Program-made: the position numbers and the translations under genes
From: Ancistrus triradiatus
Taxonomy: Eukaryota > Chordata > Actinopteri > Siluriformes > Loricariidae
NCBI GenBank assembly: GCA_025084515.1
Contig: JAJAGP010000948.1
Span: forward strand, 1-64,000
Direction of reading: 5' to 3'
Length of the DNA stretch: 64,000 nt
Notes under the pieces: model-generated
Database searches by the model: none
The model's input: the letters and a program-made list of their open reading frames with translations, nothing else
What the model was told of the DNA's origin: nothing
In this document: positions 31,159-42,431 of the stretch, one piece after another
How the letters are laid out: every line of letters starts with the position of its first letter
Position numbering within the stretch: the stretch's first letter is position 1

Positions 31159-32766
31159 CAGTGGGACAAAAAAGTATTTAGTCAGCCACTGATTGTGCAA
31201 GTTCTCCTACTTAGACAGATGAGAGAGGTCTTTTCATCATAAGTACACTTCAACTATGAGAGACAACATTAGAAAAAAAAATCAGGAAATCACATTGTAG
31301 GATTTTTAAAGAATTTAATTGTAAATCATGGTGGAAAATAAGTATTTGGCCACCCACAAACAAGCACGATTTCTGGCTCTCACAAATCTGTGACTTCTTC
31401 TTTAAGAAGCTCTTCTGTCCTCCACTCGTTACCTGTATTAATGGCACCTGTTTGACCTCATTATCTGTATAAAAGACACCTGTCCACAGCCTCAAACAGT
31501 CAGACTTCAAACTCAACCATGGCCAAGATCAAAGAGCTGTCGAAGGACACAAGGAAGAAAATTGTAGACCTGCACCAGGCTGGGAAGAGTGAATCTACAA
31601 TAGGCAAGCAGGTTGGTGTGAATAAATCAACTGTGGGAGCAATTAAGTAAGAAAATGGAAGACATACAAGACCATTGATAATCTTCCTTGGTCTGGGGCC
31701 CCACCCAAGATCTCATCCTGTGGGGTCAAAATGATGATGAGAACGGTGTGAAAAAATCCCAGATCTACATGGAGGGACCTGATGAATGACCTGCAGAGAG
31801 CTGGGACCAAAGTAACAAAGGCTACCATCAGTAACACACTACGCCAAGAGGGACTCAGATCCTGCAGTGCCAGGCATGCCCCCCCCCGCTTAAGCAAGTA
31901 CATGTCCAGGCCCATCTGAAGTTTGCCAGAGAGCATATGGATGATCCAAAAGAGGACTGGGAGAATATCATGTGGTCAGATGAAACCAAAATATATATTT
32001 TTGGTAAAAACTCAACTCGTCGTGTTTGGAGGAAGAAGAATGCTGAGTTGCATCTCAAGAACACCATACCTACTGTGAAACATGGGGGTGGAAACATCAT
32101 GCTTTGGGCCGGTTTTTCTGCAGAGGGGACAGGACTGAGAGGCGACTGATCCGTGTTAAGGGAAGAATGAACAGGGCCATGTATCCTGAGATTTTAAGCC
32201 AAAACCTCCTTCCATCAGTGAGAGCATTGAAGATGGAACGGGGCTGGGTCTTCCAGCATGACAATGATCCTAAACACACCGCTCAGGCAACGAAGGAGTG
32301 GGTCCATAAAAAGCATTTCAAGGTCCTGGAGTGGCCTAGCCAGTCTTCAGACCTCAACCCATTAGAAAATTTTTGGAGGGAGTTGAAAGTCCGTGTTGCC
32401 CAGCAACAGCCTCAAAACATCACTGCTCTAGAGAAGATCTGCATGGAGGAATGGGCCAAAAGACCAGCTACAGTGTGTGCAAACCTGGTGATAACTTACA
32501 GGAAACGTTTGACGTCCGTCATTGCCAACAAAGGTTATGTTACAAACTATTGAGTTGAACTTTTGTTACTGACTAAATACTTATGTTAAACCATAATTTA
32601 AAATGAAATTCTTTAAAAGTCCTACAATGTGATTTCCTGGATTTTTTTTCTCATTTTGTCTCATAGTTGAAGTGTACCTATGATGAAAATTACAGACCTC
32701 TCTCATCTTTCTAAGTAGGAGAACTTGCACAATCAGTGGCTGACTAAATACTTTTTTGCCCCACTG
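31159..32766 (+). mobile_element. Tc1-like transposon, family B
   Basis: Left end CAGTGGGACAAAAAAGTATT after TA (31157-31158). The right end finishes CCCCACTG at 32766 but is followed by TG, not TA, so one flank has mutated. 1608 bp. Confidence 0.9.
31518..32553 (+). pseudogene. Family B Tc1-like transposase, broken
   Basis: ATG 31518 opens MAKIKELSKDTRKKIVDLHQ. Later frames give DDPKEDWENIMWSDETKIYI (first Asp; the usual ELFG has become IFG), VFQHDNDPKHTAQATKEWVH (second Asp) and DLNPLENFWRELK (Glu). The last frame, 32104-32553, runs 149 residues to the natural stop. A C-run at 31880 and other indels break it. Confidence 0.88.
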
Positions 32767-34460
32767 TGTTGGGTCAAAAAGGCTAAAGTAAAAGTAGCTG
32801 CAGACGCAAAAGCTCAGACAAGGGAAAAGTTTGAAGAGGCTATGGAAAAAGACTTTAAGGGTAACCTCAAAGATGTTCTGCCAAAGAGTTTGGTCCCTCA
32901 GGGGGTGGAGATATGTTGCAAGCTGTAATAAGCAGGGGTGGGGAAGTGTTGACCTCTACTGGGGATAATGCTGAGTGGTGGTAGAAACACTATGAGGAAC
33001 ACCTTATCTAGTGGACAGAAGTCTCTGCCAGTTTTTAGTACTATGGCTGAAGTTACTATGGTGGTTAATGGTAAATCTTCAGCAGTGGATGAGATTCAGC
33101 TGGAAATGTTGAACGCACTGGACAGGGTTTATGTTGTGTGGTTAACATGCCTCTTCATTTTTGTATGGAAACTGGGAGTGGTACTTATTCAATAAGCAGA
33201 TCAGAGGGTGTGTTCAAATTATAGGGGAATTATACTACTCCAGGGTGCTGGAGAAGATGATCTGTCTGGCAGTCAAACCTAGGATTCAAGAGGAACATGT
33301 CAGCTCTTTTCTCTTGCACATCCTTGTAAGGGGTTATGGTAGTTTGCCAATCCAGTCTATATTTTTCTCTAGTTTTTGCTATATTTCCCTTAGTTTTCAC
33401 TTCTGCTGGATGTGTGTGTTGAGCTTATGAGCACTCCCTGCTGCTCCTGTACTACTCGTCAGCCTCTGCATTTATTTTGTGCACCTGAGAGCCATTGTAC
33501 TATGCTGTGCTGTATTTAAATGTGACGTCTGTGCTTCCCAAGTGCCGGGTCATCTGTTGTTTCTATGGGTGATTTTCACCAGCTATGTTTTGGACCCAGT
33601 GTTTCTGCTGTGAAGGCTCTACAGAACTGCATGGACTCTCTGGAGAAACTCCCTGGTTTCAAGGCTCAAGTTCCTGTCTGCGGTCACTTCCCCTTTCATG
33701 GGCACGTTGCCATTTCCTCGATCAAAGTCTTCTGGGCTGGATCACATCTCCGGTGTCAGCCTGCTGCAAGGAGTTCCCCTTGGACAGTACCACTGAGTCA
33801 AGGTAATAACCCTGGTCTACGGCCACCTCCCTTTACATGGGTGCCTATTGCTCGGAGTTCCCCTCTCAAACTGTCTGCTGGAGCCAAGCTCAGGTGCCTT
33901 CATCCCCACGTCTCTCTCACACACTGATACGTACTGGTTTGAGGAGGTGAAGTGCAAGCTTAGTTCTCAGAAAAATCTTTCTGTTTACTGGTCAGTCTAC
34001 ATTCCAGTTCTCACCTATGGTCATGTGCTGTGGGTAATCACTAAAAGATTAAAGTTACAGGTAGAAGTGGCAGAAATTAGCATATTATGCAGGGGTACTG
34101 GGCTAACTTGCTGTGACAAGGTAAAAAAAAATCGTCAATCCATTGGAACTTCGGAGCAGAGCTGTTGAGGTGGTTTGGGCATCTCATGAGAATGCCCCCT
34201 GGCCGGCTCCAATTGGAGACGTTCTAGGCATGGCCCTCTGAACAGAGAATCCAGGGCAGGCCCCGGGCCAGCTGATTGGATTATGCAGTATCTCACAGAT
34301 TGCTTGGGAATGTCTGAATATCCCCCAAGAGGAGATCTGTGGCCGGGAATAGGGAAGTCTGGGATGACCTTCTCAACCTGTTGCCATCATGAGCCTTACC
34401 AGGTAAAGTGGGTGGACACTGACACTGAGATGAAAGTTTATCTTTCTATCTTTTTTTGGT
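32767..34460 (+). mobile_element. Non-LTR retrotransposon (LINE) remnant, 3' part of ORF2
   Basis: Plus strand. VTMVVNGKSSAVDEIQLEML (about 33052-33111) matches the 'GKAPGVDEIxPEML' start of a LINE reverse transcriptase, and EKMICLAVKPRIQEEHV follows. The 3' part 33940-34400 reads PVLTYGHVLWVITKRLKLQV and, in other frames, the 'RWFGHLMRMPPGRL' and 'WxDLLNLLP' C-terminal motifs. About 600 bp in the middle (33335-33935) is unrelated. Many stops; dead. Confidence 0.65.
33335..33935. other. Unrecognised insertion inside the LINE remnant
   Basis: Two overlapping plus frames (33565-33927 and 33585-33806) have no known domain. GTATTTAAATG at 33510-33520 could be a TATA box of an LTR, but no ends were found. 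It separates the two recognisable LINE blocks. Confidence 0.35.
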
Positions 34461-35120
34461 AGAAAGACAAACTTTCCATTGACATAATGTTACTGTAGCT
34501 AAATCATGCTACACCTATACCTACACCTAACCCTAATATTAGTGACGGTGATGGTAGACACTTATAAAAAGCGCTATATAAATAGACCTGACTTGACTTG
34601 ACTTGACTATAAGTACCTAGGGGTGCACTTAGACCACAGAGTGGACTGGATGCATAACACAGTGACAGTTTACAGAAAAGGGCAGAGTGGACTTTACTTT
34701 TTGAGAAAGCTTAGGTCTGTAGTACCAAGTGTCATTTTCTATGCAGCAGTGTGTTGGGGCAGGGGTTTTAAGGCAGGAGATTCTAGCAATCTGAATAAAA
34801 TCATCAAAATGGTATTGGTATTTTATTTTATTCTATGTTGACTTTACTACATATTATATTACAGTATTTTATTAGGTTTCTATCGTACTACTTTTATCGA
34901 GTCTATGACGACTTAAAATTTACTTGCATGTAGCAAATTAACTAGACCTTTGTCTGTGTCAGTTTGTTACTGTTTTTCATATACAGTATGCCTTATGTGC
35001 AACAAAACAGTTTCCCTCCTTGAATCAATAAAGTACTCCATCTAAATAAGTAATGCAGTTCCATCAGTGAGGCATCTGATTGATCAAAAATTCATTCTCA
35101 TCTAACAGAATCTTAATTGA
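34461..35120. repeat. Repeat-rich intergenic DNA
   Basis: 34566-34612 is an L2-like tail with CTTGA pentamers, as at 16500. The rest is AT-rich and unrecognised. Confidence 0.45.
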
Positions 35121-35124
35121 AAAA

Positions 35125-36203
35125 TAAATAAACTGCAAAATTTTTGGATTGCTGCAAAACTTATGTCACAGGCAGATATGTATATGATTACAGGTGTGGT
35201 CTGCTTAGACACTGGGTCTTGTCACAAGAGAGCATAAAAGTGCTCCCTCACTGCTCTATAAAAAAGCTCTCAGAGGCTACTTTTGGGTCATGTAACTTGG
35301 TGAGAGATCATTGACTGCTAGACATGCCTCTACAATGCACACAAAGACATTTTGTCCAGTTGACTGACTTTGAGAGGGGGGTCATCATTAGACTGAGAAA
35401 AGCAGGATGGTTGTTTTGACAAATTTCCTGCCATCTATGCCATTCTGACCCTAGCTCTTAGGAAGTGTTGGGAGCAGTGGTCCCATGAGCGCGGCATTCA
35501 AGGCAAACAGGCTCCAGACAACCCAGACTGACCCCCAGTAGAGAGGATCGTTTGATCCGCCGACAAGGATGAGCAGCTCCCACAATTTAATTGACAGTCA
35601 GCCACTGTCGCCTTCATTTGCAGTGGTGGACTGCTACAGACTGGAAACACATCAGGACTTTAGTAATGAATCCAGGTTCTGTTTGGGATCTGACGGTGAT
35701 TGGGCTAGAGTATGGAGACCTCATCTTGAGCACTTCAATTCTGCCTTTGCTGTGGAGCGACACACTGCCTCAACTGCTGATGTGATGATTTGAGGAGCCA
35801 TCGCATATGATACTCGGTCTCCCCTAGTAGTGATATGAGGAGCAATAACAGCACAGCAATATGTGCAGGACATCCTGCGGCCAATTGAGCATTTTTGGGA
35901 TCAGCTTCAGCAACCTATGTGCAGGATCTACAGGACCAGCTGCAACATCTGTGAGCATATGTGTCATAGAGGTATATCTTTCACCAAGATCTCTCCAAGA
36001 GGTACACTGCCTAAAAGTAACCTCTAAGAGCATTTTTATAGGGCAGCGGGGGAAGCAATTTTAGGCCCTCTTGTGTCAAGATCCAGTGTCTAATCAGACC
36101 ACACCTGTAATCATTTACATATCTGCCTGAGAGATAACTGCATGCCCAGTGTTGCAGCAGTCCAAAGTTTCTATCTGGGTGTGTTATTTTTTGTTGATGA
36201 CTG
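35125..36203 (+). mobile_element. Tc1-like transposon, family F, decayed
   Basis: Long inverted ends: GGCAGATATGTATATGATTA and ACAGGTGTGGTCTGCTTAGA at 35172-35212 pair with TCTAATCAGACCACACCTGT and AATCATTTACATATCTGCC at 36088-36127. The right end GATGACTG is followed by TA (36204-36205). The inner frame begins RHFVQLTDFERGVIIRLRKA and has many stops. Left boundary approximate. Confidence 0.7.
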
Positions 36204-36585
36204 TATATGCACACTTACATTTATTATAGCTTATTATAGAATTATTTATTATAATTATCACTTATTTCTTTGCACTTAACAAGTTCTTTCAGTGCATATT
36301 ATTATATATTATTTAAAATTATGTAGTTAAGTTTACAATGATTATACTGGGGACACAACTCTCTGTTTTTCACAGGAAGTCCCCTGCCCCCTGGGATTTC
36401 TGCCCCTTGATGAAATCATGACATTATATAGTGTGCCATCTACAGGCCATTCTTGGTATTACTGTTTGACCATACAAAAACCCGTAGCCTATATATACCT
36501 TTAATCCAACAGGACTTTTGGTAGCACCTTTGGCGTCCCTCTCAGGAACCTCTCTTGAGAAGTTTTATTCCTTATTGTACCCCCC

Positions 36586-36917
36586 CTCCCAATCAGTCTT
36601 TGAATTACATGAAGATATAGAAGCAAATGAGACAACCAAAATCTTCAGAACAACTGTGGTAGGTTCTCCAAGAGGCTTGGAACATACCCGCTGAGTAGGC
36701 TACGTTCAAAAACTGCATCCCAGTGTACCTGAGTACTGATGCTGTTTCAAAAGCTCAGGGTGGTCACACAAGTTCATTTGTGGAAAAGAAGTGTTATATA
36801 AATATATTGTTTCGTACTGATATGCTAATACATAAGACAAATACTAAAAATAGACACAAATACTGTGACACTGTTTCGTGCCTAAAACTTCTGCATAGCA
36901 GTGTGAGTATGAAATGA
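36586..36917 (+). mobile_element. Tc1-like 3' end, copy 1 of a tandem pair
   Basis: Encodes the transposase C-terminus (ending QGGHTSSF at 36750-36780) and the following tail. 330 bp of near-identity with 37189-37523. Confidence 0.75.
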
Positions 36918-37090
36918 AGCTGGGCGGTATATAGGTTCAACTGGTACACCGGTGTTAATTTATTGTACGGTATGCATTTTTCATATACCTCCATACCGAT
37001 GCATAGCAGAAACACAGCTCTTAACAAATAGACAGCAAGTTTTATAATATTTTTCGTCACTGTGAGTTCTGAGTTTTGAATAGAACTACA
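36918..37090 (+). mobile_element. hAT end fragment, copy of the 40924 element
   Basis: GCTGGGCGGTATATAGGTTC through GCATAGCAGAAACACAGC to GAGTTCTGAGTTTTGAATAG repeats the left 170 bp of the hAT element at 40924. Confidence 0.75.
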
Positions 37091-37523
37091 TCACCAAACA
37101 GCATACTGGGTAAATCTCCAGCATGACAATGACCTCCAAAACACAGCCAAAGTCATAGAGAAGTAACCCTCACAAATTCCTGATCTCAGCATTATCAGTC
37201 TTTGAATTACATGAAGATATACTGTAGAAGTAAGTGAGACAACCAAAGTCTTCAGAACAACTGTGGTAGGTTCTCCAAGAGGCTTGGAACATACCAGCTG
37301 AGTAGGCTTCAAAAACTGCATCCCAGTGTACCTGAGTACTGATGCTGTTTCAGAAGCTCAGGGTGGTCACACAAGTTCATTTGTGCAAAAGAAGTGTTAT
37401 GTAAATATATTGTTTCGTACTGATACGCTAATGGAGAAGACAAATACTAAAAATAGACACAAATACTATGACACTGTTTCGTGCCTAAAACTTCTCCATA
37501 ACAGTGTGTGTATGAAATGAAGG
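37091..37523 (+). mobile_element. Tc1-like 3' end, copy 2 of a tandem pair
   Basis: 37115-37150 holds the CAGCATGACAATGACC block (second catalytic Asp region). 37189-37523 repeats 36586-36917, with C-terminus QGGHTSSF. Confidence 0.75.
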
Positions 37524-37539
37524 GTTGAATGCCCACATG

Positions 37540-37700
37540 ACGGGCGGAGCTTAGCGACCCAGGCCTATCAGCTTATCCGCTTAGAAATACATGTTATTTG
37601 TAAACATGGACAGTTACAGCTCCGTTTTGTGTTGATATTTTATTAGTTTTCGTTTTCGTATAGATAAATATAAAGCTCGGTACGTGTTAGGTGAGCTTTA
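37540..37700 (+). promoter_or_regulatory. Possible ncoa7 promoter, CpG-richer
   Basis: GC box GGGCGG at 37542-37547 and a TATA-like ATATAAAG at 37668-37675. CpG dinucleotides are clearly commoner here and up to about 38070 than in the surrounding AT-rich repeats. It lies upstream of ncoa7 on the same strand, so assignment to that gene is inference. Confidence 0.35.
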
Positions 37701-37880
37701 TTTCAGACCGAGTTTATTTTCCACACACACCTCGTTCGATTGTTCCGAAAAATCCCGAAAAGCAGCAGCAGCAGATTTGCCTCAACCAGCGGAAATAAAA
37801 GTGATAGCTAACAGCAGCTACAGTCAATACGCGCTTCAGCTGAGGGTTATTGTGCGTGATACGACGATGTAGCGTTATAG
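37701..37880 (+). other. Possible untranslated first exon (ncoa7 5' UTR)
   Basis: Follows the TATA-like box by about 30 bases and ends at a consensus donor GTAAGT at 37881. Non-repetitive, with several CpG sites and a short CAG run (37760-37773). The first in-frame peptide from 37684 is short and unrecognised, so it is best read as non-coding. Start coordinate is an estimate. Confidence 0.3.
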
Positions 37881-38500
37881 GTAAGTATTCAATTACAATA
37901 ATATCTGACTAGCTTGAGACAGGCGAAATACGCAGATTTCAGATCTCTCTGCATGCAATTCCAAATAAATCGTATTGAGTGTTGTGCTTATGTATATCCA
38001 TTGTTTATGGCTTGGTCCCAAACCGCACTACCGCACTAAACAGCATGTCACATGCGTACATAGCGGACGGTCTCATGGCTGTGTTGACATACTATTTAGT
38101 ACAGTAGCAAGCGTTTTGCATAGTAACCATTGTCTGTGTTACTTGGTTAGCTAATCAGCATTAACATGCTATCCAGCTAGATAATGCATGCGATATAGCA
38201 TTTTAAAATGTGCTCCTTGATCGATCTGGCTAGCAAAGTGCTAGCATAACAGCGGCTAATAGTTTGATAGTGTTTTATTAATAACACAATGTAACCAAGT
38301 AACAACTAAGCTTAGCATTTCATACTGGAACATATTACGTTGGCTGGATTGCAGCTTGATTAATGCAGCACTGTATCAACATATTTGTATACAATGTGGC
38401 CAGTATATTAAGTGCACCTAACTTCGAATTCCACACATTAGCCTTTTTATTTTTTAGAAATGGCTTTTTGTCTGGTCATTTTCCTTGAGACTCTGGCACC
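37881..38500. other. Putative first intron of ncoa7, nothing recognised
   Basis: Non-repetitive at first, with scattered CpG to about 38070. Confidence 0.45.
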
Positions 38501-39660
38501 AATCCACGGAGAACACAGGGCACAGGTGCACATGTGCTCAGGACAGGATGGCAGTCCATCACAGGACTGTGTTGGAGTCACTGTGGCAGTCCCAGGGGAT
38601 AATCCCTCAGCCAGCCTCCCCTCCCCTAGACACAGCTAATTGTGGCTGCATTTGAAGCCCAACCTGCAGTCGCCTCACAAAATCCCTGGTTAGATCCTGA
38701 CCCCGGACTGTGTGGCGTTTCAGTGCCCTCCCTGTGTCTGTGTGGGTTTATTTTGGGTGCTCATGTTTCCTCCCACATTGCGCAGAGGTGCATTAGGTTG
38801 ATTCTTCTCTTTAAATTGGCTCATGTATATATAACCTTGTGTCTGACATGAATATAGCCATTGATGCTGATGCGCCATTAAATAACACTAATAAACCTGG
38901 CCAGACGGCACCACCATTTAGCATATTAGAGCACTGCGCCAATCAGCTGTCGTTTATTTATTTTATGTACTTATAATGTTGATGTTATAATATATATTAT
39001 ATTATAATGCCTTAGTCTCGCGAACACACAATGACAATGCAAATTTAGGTAGAATGTAATTGCCTCCTTCAGTATAGCCACTGGCCCCAGCCTCTCCCCC
39101 CTTCAAATGCTCTAGAATCGCCACTGCAGCACAGTAGTGATTCGATAATGATAAAGTGTGTGTTTGTCAGGCCACTTATTATTTACTGTTATGCAACTTT
39201 AGTATCCACGTCTACCTTGGGAGATATGCACATAAAAAGCCTATAAGAAATATTTTGCCATGCACTTTTGGTGTTGATCCTAATACAGTGCTTTATCAGT
39301 GTCAGTCTGTGAACACAATACCACTTGACTAGATGTTTATTTGGAGCTACTCTCAACCAATTGGTGACACACAGATGTTTAAATATCCCGTACACGTTTT
39401 TAACATGAACTGTTGTCTTGTAAAGGTCAGCAGGTTGGTGAAGTGGTTAGTATTGTTGCCCGACAGCCTCAATGATCCTCTTTTCGATTTCCTACATGTA
39501 CTCCGCCTATGTGGAGTTTTTATTGTCTCCCTGTGTCAGCACAGGTTTACTGCAAGACTCAAGTTTCCTCTCACGTCCCAAAGACATGCCTTAGGTCAAT
39601 TGGTCTCTCTACAATGTTCCAATATATGTGTGTGTTTATATGCCCTGCGATGATTGTAGC
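38500..39660 (+). repeat. SINE-like remnants
   Basis: 38505-38895 (GATGGCAGTCCATCACAGGA, CGCAGAGGTGCATTAGGTTG, GATGCGCCATTAAATAAC) and 39420-39665 (AGCAGGTTGGTGAAGTGGTT, AAAGACATGCCTTAGGTCAA) are decayed SINE-like copies. Nothing coding between them. Confidence 0.5.
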
Positions 39661-39669
39661 CCGTCTGTG

Positions 39670-40852
39670 AGTAGCAGAAGTATGTGAACCTTGTTTAGCA
39701 ATCACTGCAACTAAACATTCCCATAACTGTTGATCAGTCTGGTACATTGGCTTGGAGGAATTTTAGCCCGTTCCTATGTACAGAACAGCTGCATCTCTGG
39801 GATGTCGGTGGGTTTCCTGCTTCCACAAAATTTCAATTGAATTAAGGTCATGACTTTGACTTGGATGCTCTGAAACCTTAACCTTTAGTTGGGTATAATA
39901 GTTTAGTTAGCTATTTTTGGTAGAACGACTTTGTGCTGGTTTCCTTGCTGCATGACCCATTTGCTCCTGTGATTCAGTTCATGGACAGATGGGCAAAGTA
40001 ACATGTGAAAGAAGTCTTTGGTTTCTTAGAAGCTGCCCTGGCTTCATTTGTGACCTTCTGGACTATTAAAAGCCTTGCTCTTGGTGTGATGTTTGTTGAT
40101 CAACCTAGTTTTCAGGCTGGAAAAACGGTTATGAAATGTATCTCTAAAGAGTTCTGTGGTCCTTAGGACACTCTTTTGTTTGTACCTTGATTAGAGGTGT
40201 GCAATATCACGATATTTCATCGTATTGTGATAAATTGTGTTATCATGATAGATAATATTTTGAGCATATCGAGGATATCGCCAGTGCTTAAAGAACACTG
40301 AAAAACTGCCTGTTTCATTATATGGAGTGTAATTAGTCATGTTTAATTGTATGAAGTGCAGCATATTTTGAATATAAAATAACTTTACTAAGTGGTATTG
40401 ATGCATTTTTGTCAGTGGTCATGTGTCGTGATAAATGTCATGTATTGTGAAAATGTCTTTTATTATCGTGATATGATATTTTTACCATATCGCACACCCC
40501 TAACCTTGATACACTTACAAATGTGATGTAAAGATCAAACTTGGATAGATCCCTATTCCTTAAATAGAACAGGATGCCCACGCACATCTGATTGTTGTCC
40601 CATTGATTGAAAACACCCAATTTCAAAATAAGTGGTAATCCTAGTGGTTCACACACGTTTGCCACTCAGAGGTATGTACTATTAGATCATTTTTCTCAAT
40701 AAATAAATGTCCGAGTATAATATTTTTGTGTCATTGGTTGAATTGAGTTTCCAAATTCTACTTTTAGGACTTGTGTGAGAATCTGATGATGTTTTAGGTC
40801 AGATATAATCCAGAACATTCTGAAGGATTCACAATTTTTCAACCAGTACTGT
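39670..40852 (-). mobile_element. Family C Tc1-like remnant, interrupted by a hAT MITE
   Basis: Minus orientation. The right part, 40503-40852, contains GGATGCCCACGCACATCTGA, TTTTCTCAATAAATAAATG and GATGATGTTTTAGGTCA, all reversed counterparts of 25459-25800. The left part, 39670-40183, is the decayed coding half. Confidence 0.65.
40192..40502. mobile_element. hAT-type MITE, 311 bp, perfect 8-bp target duplication
   Basis: Inverted ends TAGAGGTGTGCAATATCACG and the complement of TATCGCACACCCCTA. ACCTTGAT occurs directly on both sides (40184-40191 and 40503-40510). An 8-bp duplication is the hAT signature. No coding capacity. Confidence 0.9.
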
Positions 40853-41822
40853 AAATGCAACTGAAAAACACCCCAACTAAAGCAGTTCTGTTGAGATTTG
40901 GCAATCATATGTTTACAGTGATTTAGGGCTGGGCGGTATACAGGTTCAACTGGTACACCGATGTTAATTTATTGTACGGTATGCATTTGTCATATACCTC
41001 CATACCGGTGCATAGCAGAAACACAGCACTTAACAAATAGACAGCAAGTTGTATAATATTTTTCGCCACTGCGAGTTCTGAGTTTTGAATCATCATACTG
41101 GGTAAAGCTCGCTAGCCAGGTAGCATAGCATACATCACAGCCTAAAAACAGTCTGTACTGCAGTTTTGTTAACAGCTGGGAAAGGCTCCATCAGATTGAG
41201 GAACAGAACACAGAACTGGATTATAAAGCAAGATCGGAGATGCAAAAGCAGAACCACATTATGAACTCTGGAGATTGATTCCGAGTAAGGATTAATTCTC
41301 AGAATTCGAGGGATGTCTTACTGGAGTGAAAATACCATAAAAGGCACCTCTCTTTTTTTTAAACTCTGTCTTTAAAACATTGCAGATTGCACAATAAAAT
41401 TGGTTTACATTCAGCAACTGTTTGGTGCATTCTGGTTTGTGTAATTTTGTGGGGCAAAGTAAACCTTATGGTAATTAAACCTTCATTATATGCATAAATA
41501 AAACCGATTTGGCTGGTTTTATTATTCTGTGCCAGTCAAAAACACATGAACAGCACAGTGCTTTTGCTAACTTTAATTCATAATTCTGTTCAGGTCAGTT
41601 CATAACTCAAAGTCTCAGGCACTCGATGGTTTGTTTAAGAGATATGTGTAAGGGTTTGTTTGCTGACGTGATGAGAAGGAAGTGTTCTATGTTTCTGCTG
41701 TGTTTTGAGTGCTACTTAGCTAGTCAACTAGATGGTCTCCCTAAATACCACATTACTGATTGATGGACTAAGGACATTACTACCAGCTTGTTATCCATTT
41801 TGAACATAACCATGTCTCCGGC

Positions 41823-42044
41823 ATGGAAACTTTTAGAGCGTGCTGCTTGGATGCGAAAATAAGCTGTGAAGAATCAATTCCGAAAACAACCGGAATAACG
41901 GATTTAATAAGACGTTTAAAACAGAATCACCCCACTGACTATGCAGAGTTTGATAAAGCAAACAAAGTCAAAAAGGCTAAAGCTAAAGCTAGCGACAGCA
42001 CAGAGCCAGGCACAAACCAGCAGCCACTCCTATCTTTTTTTTAA
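41823..42044 (+). pseudogene. hAT transposase N-terminal fragment
   Basis: 73 codons with RACCLDAKISCEES, TTGITDLIRRLKQNHPTDYA and KVKKAKAKASDS, resembling the BED zinc finger and following basic stretch of ZBED-like hAT transposases. The usual TTNLxxHLxxxHP pattern has lost its first His. A second copy lies at 57100-57385. The catalytic part is missing. Confidence 0.65.
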
Positions 42045-42134
42045 TGGAGCATTCAGTGCATCTCTAATAAATAAACAAATACACACACTTACATACATAC
42101 ATATACTTTTTAATGTAAAGTTCTATTTTCGTTT

Positions 42135-42272
42135 CATCTGACTACATGATATTCTCCCAATCCTCTTCTGGATCAACCATATGCTCTCTGGCAAACTTCT
42201 GACGGGCCTGGACATGTACTGGCTTAAGCAGGGGGACACGCCTGGCACTGCAGGATCCGAGTCCCTCTCGGA
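42135..42272 (-). mobile_element. Family B Tc1 transposase fragment
   Basis: Reverse of the coding part upstream of WSDE: TCATCTGACTACATGATATT, TGGACATGTACTGGCTTAAG and CACGCCTGGCACTGCAGGAT match the minus strand of 21300-21460. Confidence 0.85.
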
Positions 42273-42288
42273 TATTTATTTATTTATA

Positions 42289-42307
42289 TGTGTCTGTGTC
42301 TGTGTCT

Positions 42308-42400
<93 letters not shown>
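42289..42400. repeat. Compound (TGTCTG)n (TG)n (TA)n microsatellite
   Basis: About four TGTCTG units, then TG to 42349, then TA to about 42397. Confidence 0.95.
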
Positions 42401-42403
<3 letters not shown>

Positions 42404-42431
42404 GTACACATATATGTATTTACACTATATA

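Noticed and set aside
32104..32553. 149-codon open frame as a host gene
   Set aside because: It is the C-terminal half of a Tc1-like transposase within clear terminal inverted repeats.
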